A stretch of DNA of 17,011 nucleotides from contig PJAB01001129.1 in assembly GCA_002887195.1 (NCBI GenBank), positions 1 to 17,011 of the forward strand, written 5' to 3'. This stretch comes from Chrysochromulina parva (Eukaryota; Haptophyta; Prymnesiales; Chrysochromulinaceae). A model generated the notes under the pieces. The model did no database searches. It saw only the letters and a program-made list of their open reading frames with translations, and was not told the DNA's origin. The position numbers and the translations under genes were made by a program. Below are positions 7,507 through 15,538 of the stretch, one piece after another (the first letter of the stretch is position 1; every line of letters begins with the position of its first letter).

Positions 7507-8367
7507 GGACGCGGGCTGGCTCTGCGGGCGCGCGAGCCAGCCTCTTGGGACGCGATCTCACGCTGTGTCAACGGCGTGCGCACTGCCACGTGGCGTGCTC
7601 TCTTCGTCGAGCGGCGGGTCGTCTTTGTACATCTGCCACGCACGGCGGGAACCTCAATTGAGGCCTCGCTCTTCGGACAAGATCATTTCTCGCAGCACCA
7701 CACCGCCGCCGAGCTCCGTACAATCCTTGGGCCCGCCGCATACGAGGATGCCTTCCGATTCACCTTCGTCCGAGACCCTCTCGATAGATTCCTCTCTGCC
7801 TTCTTCTACCTCCTCCACCGCGACGGTCAGCCTGCAACGCCTCAACTCGGAGCACCCGCCGCCGCCGCCGCCACCGCCGAGATCTCGCCGCACGACACGC
7901 TCACCTCCGACATGCTCCGGCGCGACTTTTACTCCAATCCACTCATCTACCTGCGCCACCTGCAAACCCTATGTGCCGCCACCGGCGGCGGCAGCAGTGG
8001 CGGCGAGAGTGCCGGCGGCGGCGGCGGCGGCGCCGGCAGCTGGGAGCGCGCGCCACTGCACTTCCGCCCGCAGGTGTACTACTTGCCACCGGACGGGCTC
8101 GCGAGCCTGCACTTTGTGGGCCGTTTCGAGAGGCTCCAGCCTGACTACGCGCACCTCCTCAGCAACGAGCGCTTCACGCAGCACAGCCGCCCCCAGCTCG
8201 CGCACCTGCGACCTGCTGTTGAGGGTGGGCGGCCGCGGCTCGAGTGGGCGCGCTCTGAGGAGCTCGCGGCACTCGTGCGCGAGGTGTATCGCTCGGACTA
8301 CGAGCTGCTTGGCTACGACGTCGGGCCCGTCGAGCCCTCCATCGGCCGGGCTTCCGACACGATGTGA
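7507..8367 (+). CDS. Sulfotransferase domain (Sulfotransfer_2-like), no start codon of its own
   Basis: A 286-codon open frame, ending at TGA 8365-8367, encodes a PAPS-dependent carbohydrate sulfotransferase. The 5'-phosphosulfate loop is VVFVHLPRTAGTSI (7618-7659). HHTAAELRTILGPAAYEDAF and the 3'-phosphate motif FTFVRDPLDRFLSAFFYL (7762-7815) follow. Later come FRPQVYYL, FVGRFERLQPDY and a terminal VREVYRSDYELLGYD, in the order of the chondroitin/heparan sulfotransferase family. An Ala/Gly-rich insertion (~7850-8040) separates the two halves. The first in-frame ATG lies well inside the domain, after both PAPS-binding motifs, so translation must enter from upstream. The upstream sequence in the same frame is the glycosyltransferase, separated by one TAG. 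It is therefore probably the C-terminal half of a glycosyltransferase-sulfotransferase protein made by splicing, or a broken fusion. A separate 5' exon is the main alternative. Confidence 0.88.
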   Translation, partial: GRGLALRAREPASWDAISRCVNGVRTATWRALFVERRVVFVHLPRTAGTSIEASLFGQDHFSQHHTAAELRTILGPAAYEDAFRFTFVRDPLDRFLSAFFYLLHRDGQPATPQLGAPAAAAATAEISPHDTLTSDMLRRDFYSNPLIYLRHLQTLCAATGGGSSGGESAGGGGGGAGSWERAPLHFRPQVYYLPPDGLASLHFVGRFERLQPDYAHLLSNERFTQHSRPQLAHLRPAVEGGRPRLEWARSEELAALVREVYRSDYELLGYDVGPVEPSIGRASDTM

Positions 8368-9072
8368 GGGTTGATTGAGGGCTTGAGCGTTTGTTGTCAG
8401 ATGCACGCCGTAGGTTCAAGCGTCAGTCTACGATAAATAGACATCTGTGAAGCGTGAAGCCGCGTATAGCCGGGTTGCGCGACCAGAACCGCCCGATAAA
8501 ATAAAATGTGTAATGTCGTTAATATGTTCGTGTATCTGTATGACCCATGGAGTATGACCGTGTGTGGTGTGACGACGTGTCCGGTGTCTGACTCCGGCTC
8601 CGGGGGCGTGATCGTACGTGCGCCCGGAACGACCGCGCCACAGCGACGAGCGAGCACGCACGCTGCGCTTCGCTGCGCGCGGCGCGGCGCGTGATGTCGA
8701 CCCCGTCCCCGCCGAGCTACGCCGAGCAGGCTCAGCAAGACAGCAGGTCGGCCCCCGGCGAGGGGACGGTCCGTCGTGCGCGCGATATCGCAGCCCACGC
8801 GGTCTTCTTATGAGTTAAATCACGAGCTGGAGCTCGCGTCGCATGTCGCGTCGTAATCGTTCGGTTGTATGGCGCATCGCAACTATAGTCAAAGCCTAAA
8901 GTAGTGGCGCCGTTAAAGTCAAAAGTGGCGCCGCGGGCGGAGCCGCCGTGGATCGGAGCGCATGCAGGATATTGGAGGTGGATTTCCTGTAGCTTAGCTT
9001 TTCTTTCTTCATTGGTGGTTGGAGCGACTTTCGAGAGCGACTTTAATCGTCGCGTGTTATTAGAATTAGTAC
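8368..9072. other. Convergent intergenic region
   Basis: About 700 bp between two convergent 3' ends, with no credible gene. It has an A/T-rich patch (ATAAAATAAAATGTGT near 8496) that could serve 3'-end formation. Short repeated elements include GTGGCGCCG at 8903-8911 and 8925-8933. Confidence 0.5.
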
Positions 9073-9795
9073 CTAGTCAGTAGTCGCTTCCCTCATGGAC
9101 CACTTGGGCAACGCCCTATTCCAGTCCCTGTCAGAAAGGTGTGGCGCAATGCCTGTCCGGAAGTGCGTCGCAAGCGTCTCCGCAGGAAGCTTGCCAAGGA
9201 GCTCCACCGTGACCGATCGCACGTACTCAGTCGGATCCTCGAGACAACGCAGGACGGCAGACGAATGATCGACCAGCACTTGTACTGGCAGGTGCTCACA
9301 AGCACTGATAGCAGCCGCACGGACGTCGGCATCCGTGTGCTGGGTGTACCCTAAAATCTCAGGTGCGTACGCGGCGAGGGTCTCTGCAGGAAGCTTTGCA
9401 AGGGCATGCACAGCTGCCGATCGTACGAACGAGTCGGGGTCCTCGAGATGCCTTATGACATGCGATGCATGGCTGTCGAGTGCCTCAGCAGGAAGCTTGC
9501 CCAGTGCTTGTGCAGCAGTCCAGCAAATGTCACTGTCAGCATGACGAAGCAGCTCCATGATGAATGCCGTGCACGAGATCAACGATGCGGCAGGTGCGTC
9601 ACTCAGCGCATAGAGTGCGGCCATTCGCACGCCCTCTTCCTCGCTGCTCAGTCCTCTGATGGTTGCAGGAACCTCCGCGCTCATGGTGGTGTCTCTTCGT
9701 GGCTCCTGAGCGGCGGGCACGTAAGTGGTCGCACCGTATGCGATCGCATAGTCATCGGCGATGTTGACCAAGTCGTTTGTGTAGTCGTCATCCAT
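9073..9795 (-). CDS. HEAT-repeat protein, 240 residues
   Basis: A single-exon protein built of alpha-helical HEAT/armadillo-like repeats, which act as protein-binding scaffolds; no enzymatic motif is seen. After a short acidic N-terminus (MDDDYTNDL), units of exactly 34 residues run at 64-97, 98-131, 132-165 and 166-199, with a partial fifth. Typical unit features are LGKLPAExL, HLEDPDSFVR and AAVHAL. The 102-bp period shows in DNA too: GCAGGAAGCTT recurs near 9183, 9386 and 9489. The ATG at 9795 is chosen because repeat-free, promoter-like sequence lies above it; the frame continues open upstream to 10074 but with unrelated composition that overlaps the divergent gene. It faces the gene at 9897 across 101 bp. 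The binding partner is unknown. Confidence 0.85.
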   Translation of the reverse strand: MDDDYTNDLVNIADDYAIAYGATTYVPAAQEPRRDTTMSAEVPATIRGLSSEEEGVRMAALYALSDAPAASLISCTAFIMELLRHADSDICWTAAQALGKLPAEALDSHASHVIRHLEDPDSFVRSAAVHALAKLPAETLAAYAPEILGYTQHTDADVRAAAISACEHLPVQVLVDHSSAVLRCLEDPTEYVRSVTVELLGKLPAETLATHFRTGIAPHLSDRDWNRALPKWSMREATTD

Positions 9796-9896
9796 TGACA
9801 CGCGTTTTTTTGCAGTGAAAACATGACATGTGCACGTTTTCGTTCGTTCGGGTGTTGTGTTGTGAAGAAAGCACGCGTGATGGTGATTGTGAATGA
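9796..9896. promoter_or_regulatory. Divergent promoter region between HEAT gene and 9897 gene
   Basis: Only 101 bp separate two outward-facing starts, so the genes probably share promoter sequence. It holds a T-run (9805-9811), GACATGTGCACG and repeated CGTTCGTTCG. Just past it, inside the first codons of the plus gene, is TGGCGGGAAA (9903-9912), which resembles an E2F site. No TATA box is evident. Confidence 0.45.
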
Positions 9897-10667
9897 ATGA
9901 ATGCTGGCGGGAAAGCAAAATTTTCGCAGAATGCCGCCGCACTGCGTCTAGTTCCGCCTCCCACGCACCCCTCCACCATGCGATGCTGGCGTGGCGCAGA
10001 AGCAATCGAAGCCGCGACCATCGCGAGCATGCCCAACTACGTCGGGAAACAGTGGCGAATCTCTGGGCTGACAAGCGCGCGAGGGATGGAGATCAATGGC
10101 TTGCTCGGCACGTGCGAAGGATTTGATCACTTCCCGGATCTACGTCTGCACTTGCGCGTTGCTGGCTTCGACACCGTATTCAAGGTCAAGTTTGCAAACA
10201 TCTCGGACCCGCAGGTGAGACCTCCCAGCGAGCCCAATAGTGTCGCCAACTTGGACATGCGTGGTTCCGGCGATATGGATCGAGCCACTATTCTACGTGT
10301 CGCAAATACACAATTCGATGGCCGGACAGCGCACGACCACATTCGCGGACATGCCACCGTAACGCGCCTCGATATGCGGCACCGCGCCTCACGGCTGCTG
10401 GAGTGCCTCAACTCCCTCGAACAGGGCACCTCACTTGAGCCTCCACGCCTCGGCTGCGGCGAAACGACGGAGGAGGCACTCCGCGATCCCTTTGTGCGCA
10501 ACATGATGCAAATTAAGCCCCCGTGCGTCGGTAACGGCAGGTTCTGCTTGCACGAGCTGCATGACAGCCGCGTAGGGGATCAGCAGGCGGCGAAGCGGCT
10601 TGCAGAGTATCCCATGTCTGGGTTCTGCATCAAATGCCAAATCCTGTACTTAGAGGGAGATGCATAG
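9897..10667 (+). CDS. Unrecognised protein, up to 256 residues, with Cys-rich C-terminus
   Basis: The function is not recognised. The open frame starts at ATG 9897, with further in-frame ATGs at 9978 and 10029; the first ~44 residues are low in complexity, so a later start (10029, 212 residues) is plausible. From MPNYVGKQWRISGL to FKVKFANISD the sequence looks like a small beta-rich domain of the kind common in algal proteins (xxINGLLGTCEGFD...RLHLRVAGF). The middle is charged (MRHRASRLLECLNSL). The end has spaced cysteines and GFCIKCQILYL, which could form a metal-binding or disulfide knuckle. A donor-like CAG|GTGAGA at 10211-10219, right after the beta-rich part, may mark an exon end, but the frame stays open through it. 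It is divergent from the HEAT gene. Confidence 0.6.
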   Translation: MNAGGKAKFSQNAAALRLVPPPTHPSTMRCWRGAEAIEAATIASMPNYVGKQWRISGLTSARGMEINGLLGTCEGFDHFPDLRLHLRVAGFDTVFKVKFANISDPQVRPPSEPNSVANLDMRGSGDMDRATILRVANTQFDGRTAHDHIRGHATVTRLDMRHRASRLLECLNSLEQGTSLEPPRLGCGETTEEALRDPFVRNMMQIKPPCVGNGRFCLHELHDSRVGDQQAAKRLAEYPMSGFCIKCQILYLEGDA

Positions 10668-11567
10668 TGAGAATGTGAGATGCATAGTCGATAGTCCCTT
10701 CAACACGACACGCGCACACGCCCCAGCCGAGCGGTGTCGTCAGCTAGTCGCATGTGTGACTCTGTCAGGCATCATGCCCCAGATGGCCCATGTGCCATGA
10801 GCCATGTGGTTGTGGGGCCGCACGCAACATGGCTCCCCCGTCGCGCCGGGGCGACCGATCGCGACTCGCGAGGCGCGATGAGCCATCATGAGGCAGCGGC
10901 TCTCGATGTACCTACACTAGTCGCCAAGTACGTATACCCGGGGCGCTTCCTAATGACAAATGAGCTCTTCCTCGACATACGCTAATGAGTCTTGAGTGCA
11001 AGCACCAGCGAGCTAAGCACAACGAGCAGGGGAGCGGACTACCTCATCCTCAAATACGAGTAACGCGACATTTTCACACTCCGATGTCGGCATGTCCACG
11101 TGTGCGGCGCGCTCTGCACATAAGCGTTCTTGGGTTTGCCGCGCCGCGGCTCTCCCGTCTCCCTTAATGATGCACGTGCCGCGCCCCGAACTAGCCCAGC
11201 GCCTGGGCGGGCGAGGCGACTCTCCAAGCTCACATCTCAGCTCTCGGCTCCAATGCGCTCAGCGTCCGCGACTTACCCATGGGCCCACACCACACCCTCT
11301 TGTCCCAGGCATTCAGATCAGCCTTTGGTCGTTCGCCGCACTGCTCTGTACATCTCGATGCCGCCCGCCCCGGCCACACCTATGCCACACCTCCGCCATA
11401 CCTCCGCGGCTACTTTTGATCTTGGGCGTCGTCTTGGGCGTCTCCAGCCCCTCACACTCGCGCCTCTACACTCTCGCCTCCACACTGCTCCAATGCCCCG
11501 CCATCCGGGAGCGCTCAAATGATCTCAAATGATCTCTGTGCGTGAGCTCAAATGAGCTCAAATGATC
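10668..11567. other. Convergent intergenic region
   Basis: About 900 bp between the 3' ends of two convergent genes. GAGATGCATAG is duplicated right at the end of the plus gene (10657-10667 and 10677-10687). The part after 11270 is C/T-rich low-complexity sequence in which several frames are open at once, so no gene is called. A 10-bp repeat array begins at 11514. Confidence 0.5.
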
Positions 11568-11577
11568 TCAAATGATC
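11514..11577. repeat. 10-bp repeats spanning the stop codon of the large minus-strand gene
   Basis: On the minus strand the unit is GATCATTTGA or GCTCATTTGA: three copies, a 13-bp spacer, then two more. The gene's own stop TGA (11570-11568) is the end of the first unit. CCATCCGGGRGC flanks the array on both sides (11501-11512 and 11580-11591). Confidence 0.9.
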
Positions 11578-14500
11578 CACCATCCGGGGGCCTGCTTCGC
11601 CGTCTCGGGCGTATTGGGCAGGAGAGGCAGCGTCTCGCGTCTCTGCTGGTACGCGGCGCGTGTGCTGCTGATCACTGGGTCGTCCGCACGCAGGGCGTCC
11701 GAGCTGCCCGAGACGGCACCCTTGCTCTTCCAGAAGCCCTTCATCCCATTCTCCATCTTGGTACGGAAGCTCCGGCTGCTCTTGGCGATGCCGTCGAGCA
11801 TCGTGCGGGCCGTGGGCATCGGCGCATTGTTGCGTGGCGTGCTGCCACAATTGTTGCGCGGGGTGAGCATCGAGGGGAGCCGGAGCCCACCGACGCCGCG
11901 GCTGATTTGGCGCGGTGAGTTACGCGGCGATTTGGAGTGACGGGGGCTGAGCAGCACACCCGCCGGCAGCGCCGCCGTTGTCGCCGCCGCTGTCGCCGCC
12001 GCATTGAGCGGCAGCGGCTGGCGCGCGCCGCCCAAGCCCGGCAGGCGCAGCGCCGCGACGAAGCGACCCCGGGCGGGAGTGGTGTTCGGGCGGAAGTGGT
12101 GGTCGGTTCCGGGAGTGGTGTACTGGCTGCGATGCGAGGCCGCGAGGCCCTCGTGCAAGAAGCTGAGCGACGCGAGCACCTCGTCCGACCTCGGCGTCAT
12201 CCGGCGGGCCGTGAGTTCCTCGACGGCATCGGAGCGAGAGCTCTCGAGAGCGCTGCTGAGCAGATCATCCGCCTGGTTGAGCAGCTCAAGCCGGATGGCC
12301 TCCGGCCCGTGCGCGCCCGGAGCGTCGCGGTGCGAGGGGGGCGGTTCGATCCCCTCCAGGCCCGGAGCCAGGCCCGGGGACTCCGCAGTGCTGGTCGTGC
12401 CAAGCGTGAGTGAGTAGACCTCCACACCCTCCGTGGATGGGGCCACCTTGGGGCCACCTCGTAGCGAGCGCATCCGGTTCGAGCCCATCCCCATCCCGAT
12501 CCGATCGGCCAAGTTGGGGCGCCGCTTGGGCATGCCGCGCTTGGTCGGAGGAGGAGCCGGAGGCGGCATGACCGTCGGCGGCACCGACGGCTCCGCTAGA
12601 GGCCGTCCCGACTCTGGCACTGACTCGTCGGCTTGGCGCTTGTCGGGGATGTTGGCGAGGACGCTGTGCGGCTTGTCACTCAGCCGGGGCACGTGCCGGT
12701 ACGCGACGAGGAACGACTGGTTCCCCATCTTGACGCGCGTTGTCGGCGGCGAAGTCGTCTGCTCGCTCTGCGCGGCGGGCGTAGAGGCGGCCGCCGCGAG
12801 CTTCTTCGCCGCCTCGATGGCCGTGCCGTCGGCAGTCACCAGCTTCGCCATCTCTTCGTCCGACAAGTCCGACGCCACCGCACCGACAGCTTTCAGCCCG
12901 AGGCTCAGGCGGCCCATGAGCCGGATCTTGAGCGGCGAGTCGCCGTGACGAAGCGGACGGGCGCGCGGCTTCGTGACGGAGCCTGCCTTCTTGCTCGGCT
13001 TCGAACCCGGCGTCTTCTTCCTGCTCGCGCTCGCCACGGCGCCCGCACCCTCGGGAGCGCCGTCTCGAGCGGCGGCTCCGCTCGCGCCATCCGAAATGGT
13101 CTCGACGGACGACGTGGCGCCGCTCGAGACGGCGCTCGGGACGGCGCTCGAGACGGCGCTCTGGACCGCGCTCGAGATGGCGCTTTGGACGACGAATCCC
13201 GCCATGCGAGTGATCCCCCCCTCCGAGAGGGGAGTGCGACCAGTGGGCGGGAGCTCTTCCGCCATGGGCACAGGCGTCTGCGGCGAGTGTGGGAAGCCGA
13301 GTGGCAGCACCAGGCTTATGGGCGAATGTTCCGGCACCGCAGCCGCTGTCCGCGGACTCGGCGTCATCGCCACAGTCGTGGCGGCAGAGGCGACAGAGCT
13401 CTTTGCGGTGCCGGGCGTGGCGGCGGCCGCGCCGCGGTTGGCGGCGGCGTAGGGCGTCGCGATCGCATACCCCAGGTAGGGGTGGCCGGTGGGGGTGGGC
13501 GGCGGCGGCAGCTCAGCCAGTTGCCCAACCCGGCGCTCACTAAGGTGGTGCGGCTCGTCCGTCTCCTCATCGAGCGTCTGAAAGGCCTCGAGGATGCTCG
13601 CGCGACCATCGCTCGTCAAGAGCGAGGCCCGCATGGGCGTCATGGTCTCCATCGGCCGCTTCAGGCAGCGTCCAAAGATGGACATCTGCGCGAGCGCGAT
13701 CTCACGCACGAAGGGCAGATCCGCGATGAACGCATCCCAATAATTGTGCGTCTCGGCCGCGCGCAGCGACGCGACCAGCGCGATGTTCGAGCCCTCGCGA
13801 GACGAGCCAGAAGCGAGCCCACTGGATGAAGAGAGATCCACAGCAGCTGCCGTCTCGAACTGCTCGGTGAGCATGCTCAAGGAAGTCTCAACGGCCAACG
13901 TGTCAACGGCCAGCCGGTGCCGGAGTCGGCCCATGTACGATGGGGAGGGCCGGATTCGGAGGCGGCCCGTCGTTGAAGGCGTGGAGGTGGCGACGGGCAA
14001 TGGAGAAGCGGCAACGGGAGCCGCGGGCTCTTCGGCCGCGAGCGCCACGACGGTCACCTCGGCGACGGGCGCCTCGGCGACGGTCACCACGGCTACGGGC
14101 GCCTCGGCGACGGGCGCCTCGGCGACGCTCACCTCCGTGACGGTCACCTCGGCTACGGGCGCCTCGGCTACGCTCACCTCCGTGACGGTCACCTCGGCGA
14201 TGGTGATCTCGGCGGGCGCCTCGGCGACGGGCACCTCGGCGACGGGCACCTCGGCGACGGGCGCCTCGGCGACGGGCGCCTTGGCGACTGGTGCCTCAGC
14301 GACGGGCGCCTTCGCGACGGGCGCCGCGACTCCGACTGCGCGTGAGTAGTGATGACGCTTGGACAGGACGGGTGGATTCTCACCAAAGGTCGGGACAAGA
14401 ATCGGTAGTCCGACCGAACCCTTTGTCGAATTCTTGCGCCCGGGGCTCTTCTTCTGGACCTTCTTCTTAAGAGGGCTGACGAGCGGCGCAGTGTCGACGA

Positions 14501-15386
14501 GTGGCACACCGAACCGGTCGGTAGTCGGGTCTCGCTGCTTCAGAGAACCTGCGAACTTGTCGATGATGCTCTTCCGCCTGGCGGCGGGCTTGACGCATGG
14601 GCTCGAGCTCACAACCCCGCGTGGCGCCGCCACGGGCGCGGGGCCGGCAGCCGCCTCGTCCTCCATGGCCGTCTTGGCGGAGGCGTCGTATGCTGCCTGC
14701 ACTGCAGGAGGCAGCAAGGCAGTCTCGGCCTCGGCCGCGGGGATGGTCGCCGAAGGGTGCGAGTCGCTCTCGATGGTCTGGGGGCTGGTGTTCATCGAGC
14801 GGTGAGTGTGGTACATCTCGGCGGCCTCTGCGAGGGCCTCAGCCTTCATTGTGGCGATCGTACGAGGGCTCACCAGCCCCGTAGCTTCACGTGCCTCCAC
14901 GTATGCCAGGCGAGCCTCGGCAATCTGCGCGGCCTTGGCCGTGGCGGGTGCTTCTGTGTCCCATGGATTTTGCACCCGCGCCTTTGCAGGCTGGGGCGAC
15001 TTGAGAAACATCGCGTTCGTCAGGGCGAGCGAGTGCAGGCGCGCGACAGCAACGGGGTCGACCATGCGCGGCGTGCCCACCTGCGGCTCCGCTGGAGTCG
15101 CGATTGCGGGCGCATCGGCGGCAAGGGAAGCATGGCCATTGCCCACTTGCTTACCGGCATCGAGCGCCATCTTCGTGTTGAGGGTAAGTGAGTTCAGGCT
15201 GTTGGTGCGATTGCCGAGCGCCCTCCTCGTCGGCGGCGCGTCGACGGCAGCGGCCGATTCGGTGTACTTTTGCATGCGCGTGGAGACGTCCTTGGAGAGC
15301 GCGAGCTTCGGGCGGCTCGCCTTCATCACCTCCGCCGCCGCGAGCATCGTCTCCTCGCGCACGAGCGAGAGGGACACGGTTGCCAT
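11568..15386 (-). CDS. Large disordered Ala/Pro/Val-rich protein, 1272 residues
   Basis: A single uninterrupted frame with a strong ATG context (ATCATGG, A at -3 and G at +4). No known domain is recognised. The protein is mostly predicted-disordered: Ala, Pro, Ser, Thr and Val dominate. A 5-residue PVAEA/PVAEV array fills about 352-449 and a 4-residue SAVx array about 732-755. Many Ser-Pro and Thr-Pro sites (SPRHSKSPRNSPRQ, STPRNN, RMTPRSD) and basic patches (KKKVQKKSPGRK) suggest proline-directed phosphorylation and nucleic-acid or cytoskeleton contact. One more ordered stretch lies near 545-610 (NYWDAFIADLPFVREIALAQ). No signal peptide or membrane segment is seen. A frame of 1272 codons without a stop argues against chance, although GC-rich repeats do lengthen ORFs. 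It is divergent from the TPR gene 152 bp away. The role is unknown; a scaffold is only a guess. Confidence 0.8.
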   Translation of the reverse strand: MATVSLSLVREETMLAAAEVMKASRPKLALSKDVSTRMQKYTESAAAVDAPPTRRALGNRTNSLNSLTLNTKMALDAGKQVGNGHASLAADAPAIATPAEPQVGTPRMVDPVAVARLHSLALTNAMFLKSPQPAKARVQNPWDTEAPATAKAAQIAEARLAYVEAREATGLVSPRTIATMKAEALAEAAEMYHTHRSMNTSPQTIESDSHPSATIPAAEAETALLPPAVQAAYDASAKTAMEDEAAAGPAPVAAPRGVVSSSPCVKPAARRKSIIDKFAGSLKQRDPTTDRFGVPLVDTAPLVSPLKKKVQKKSPGRKNSTKGSVGLPILVPTFGENPPVLSKRHHYSRAVGVAAPVAKAPVAEAPVAKAPVAEAPVAEVPVAEVPVAEAPAEITIAEVTVTEVSVAEAPVAEVTVTEVSVAEAPVAEAPVAVVTVAEAPVAEVTVVALAAEEPAAPVAASPLPVATSTPSTTGRLRIRPSPSYMGRLRHRLAVDTLAVETSLSMLTEQFETAAAVDLSSSSGLASGSSREGSNIALVASLRAAETHNYWDAFIADLPFVREIALAQMSIFGRCLKRPMETMTPMRASLLTSDGRASILEAFQTLDEETDEPHHLSERRVGQLAELPPPPTPTGHPYLGYAIATPYAAANRGAAAATPGTAKSSVASAATTVAMTPSPRTAAAVPEHSPISLVLPLGFPHSPQTPVPMAEELPPTGRTPLSEGGITRMAGFVVQSAISSAVQSAVSSAVPSAVSSGATSSVETISDGASGAAARDGAPEGAGAVASASRKKTPGSKPSKKAGSVTKPRARPLRHGDSPLKIRLMGRLSLGLKAVGAVASDLSDEEMAKLVTADGTAIEAAKKLAAAASTPAAQSEQTTSPPTTRVKMGNQSFLVAYRHVPRLSDKPHSVLANIPDKRQADESVPESGRPLAEPSVPPTVMPPPAPPPTKRGMPKRRPNLADRIGMGMGSNRMRSLRGGPKVAPSTEGVEVYSLTLGTTSTAESPGLAPGLEGIEPPPSHRDAPGAHGPEAIRLELLNQADDLLSSALESSRSDAVEELTARRMTPRSDEVLASLSFLHEGLAASHRSQYTTPGTDHHFRPNTTPARGRFVAALRLPGLGGARQPLPLNAAATAAATTAALPAGVLLSPRHSKSPRNSPRQISRGVGGLRLPSMLTPRNNCGSTPRNNAPMPTARTMLDGIAKSSRSFRTKMENGMKGFWKSKGAVSGSSDALRADDPVISSTRAAYQQRRETLPLLPNTPETAKQAPGWWII
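13122..13193. repeat. 12-bp in-frame tandem repeat (six units)
   Basis: Units of the form GCTCGAGACGGC start every 12 bp from 13122. They encode the SAVQSAVSSAVPSAVSS stretch of the large minus-strand protein. Confidence 0.85.
14041..14331. repeat. 15-bp in-frame repeat array
   Basis: About 290 bp of 15-bp units (plus strand GCCTCGGCGACGGGC and variants) encode the PVAEA/VTVAE pentapeptides of the large minus-strand protein. Units vary most at one codon, alternating PVAEA with VTVTE-type versions. Confidence 0.95.
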
Positions 15387-15538
15387 GATGCCGAGAGTTT
15401 GTATTCGAACGAGTGGGCGCTCGGGAGACGATTTTCGAATGGCGGGAGTTCACAGTGAAGATGTGAGGAAGTCAAGTCCAGATTCCCTTTAATGGGGTTC
15501 CTTTTGGGTGTTTGTGAATGTGTTTTTGAGGTGTGATC
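15387..15538. promoter_or_regulatory. Divergent promoter region between the large disordered gene and the TPR gene
   Basis: 152 bp separate two outward-facing ATGs, both preceded by ATC (ATCATG). It contains two TTCGAA palindromes 30 bp apart (15404-15409 and 15434-15439) and GGCGGGAG just after the second. Shared regulation is likely but inferred only from geometry. Confidence 0.5.

Noticed and set aside
11092..11532. Two overlapping plus-strand frames of 130-146 codons
   Set aside because: C/T-rich low-complexity sequence is open in several frames at once; translations are Ser/Pro/His-rich with no domain.
12633..13829. 398-codon plus-strand frame
   Set aside because: Arg-rich shadow of the 1272-residue minus-strand gene, whose in-frame repeats and strong start favour the minus strand.
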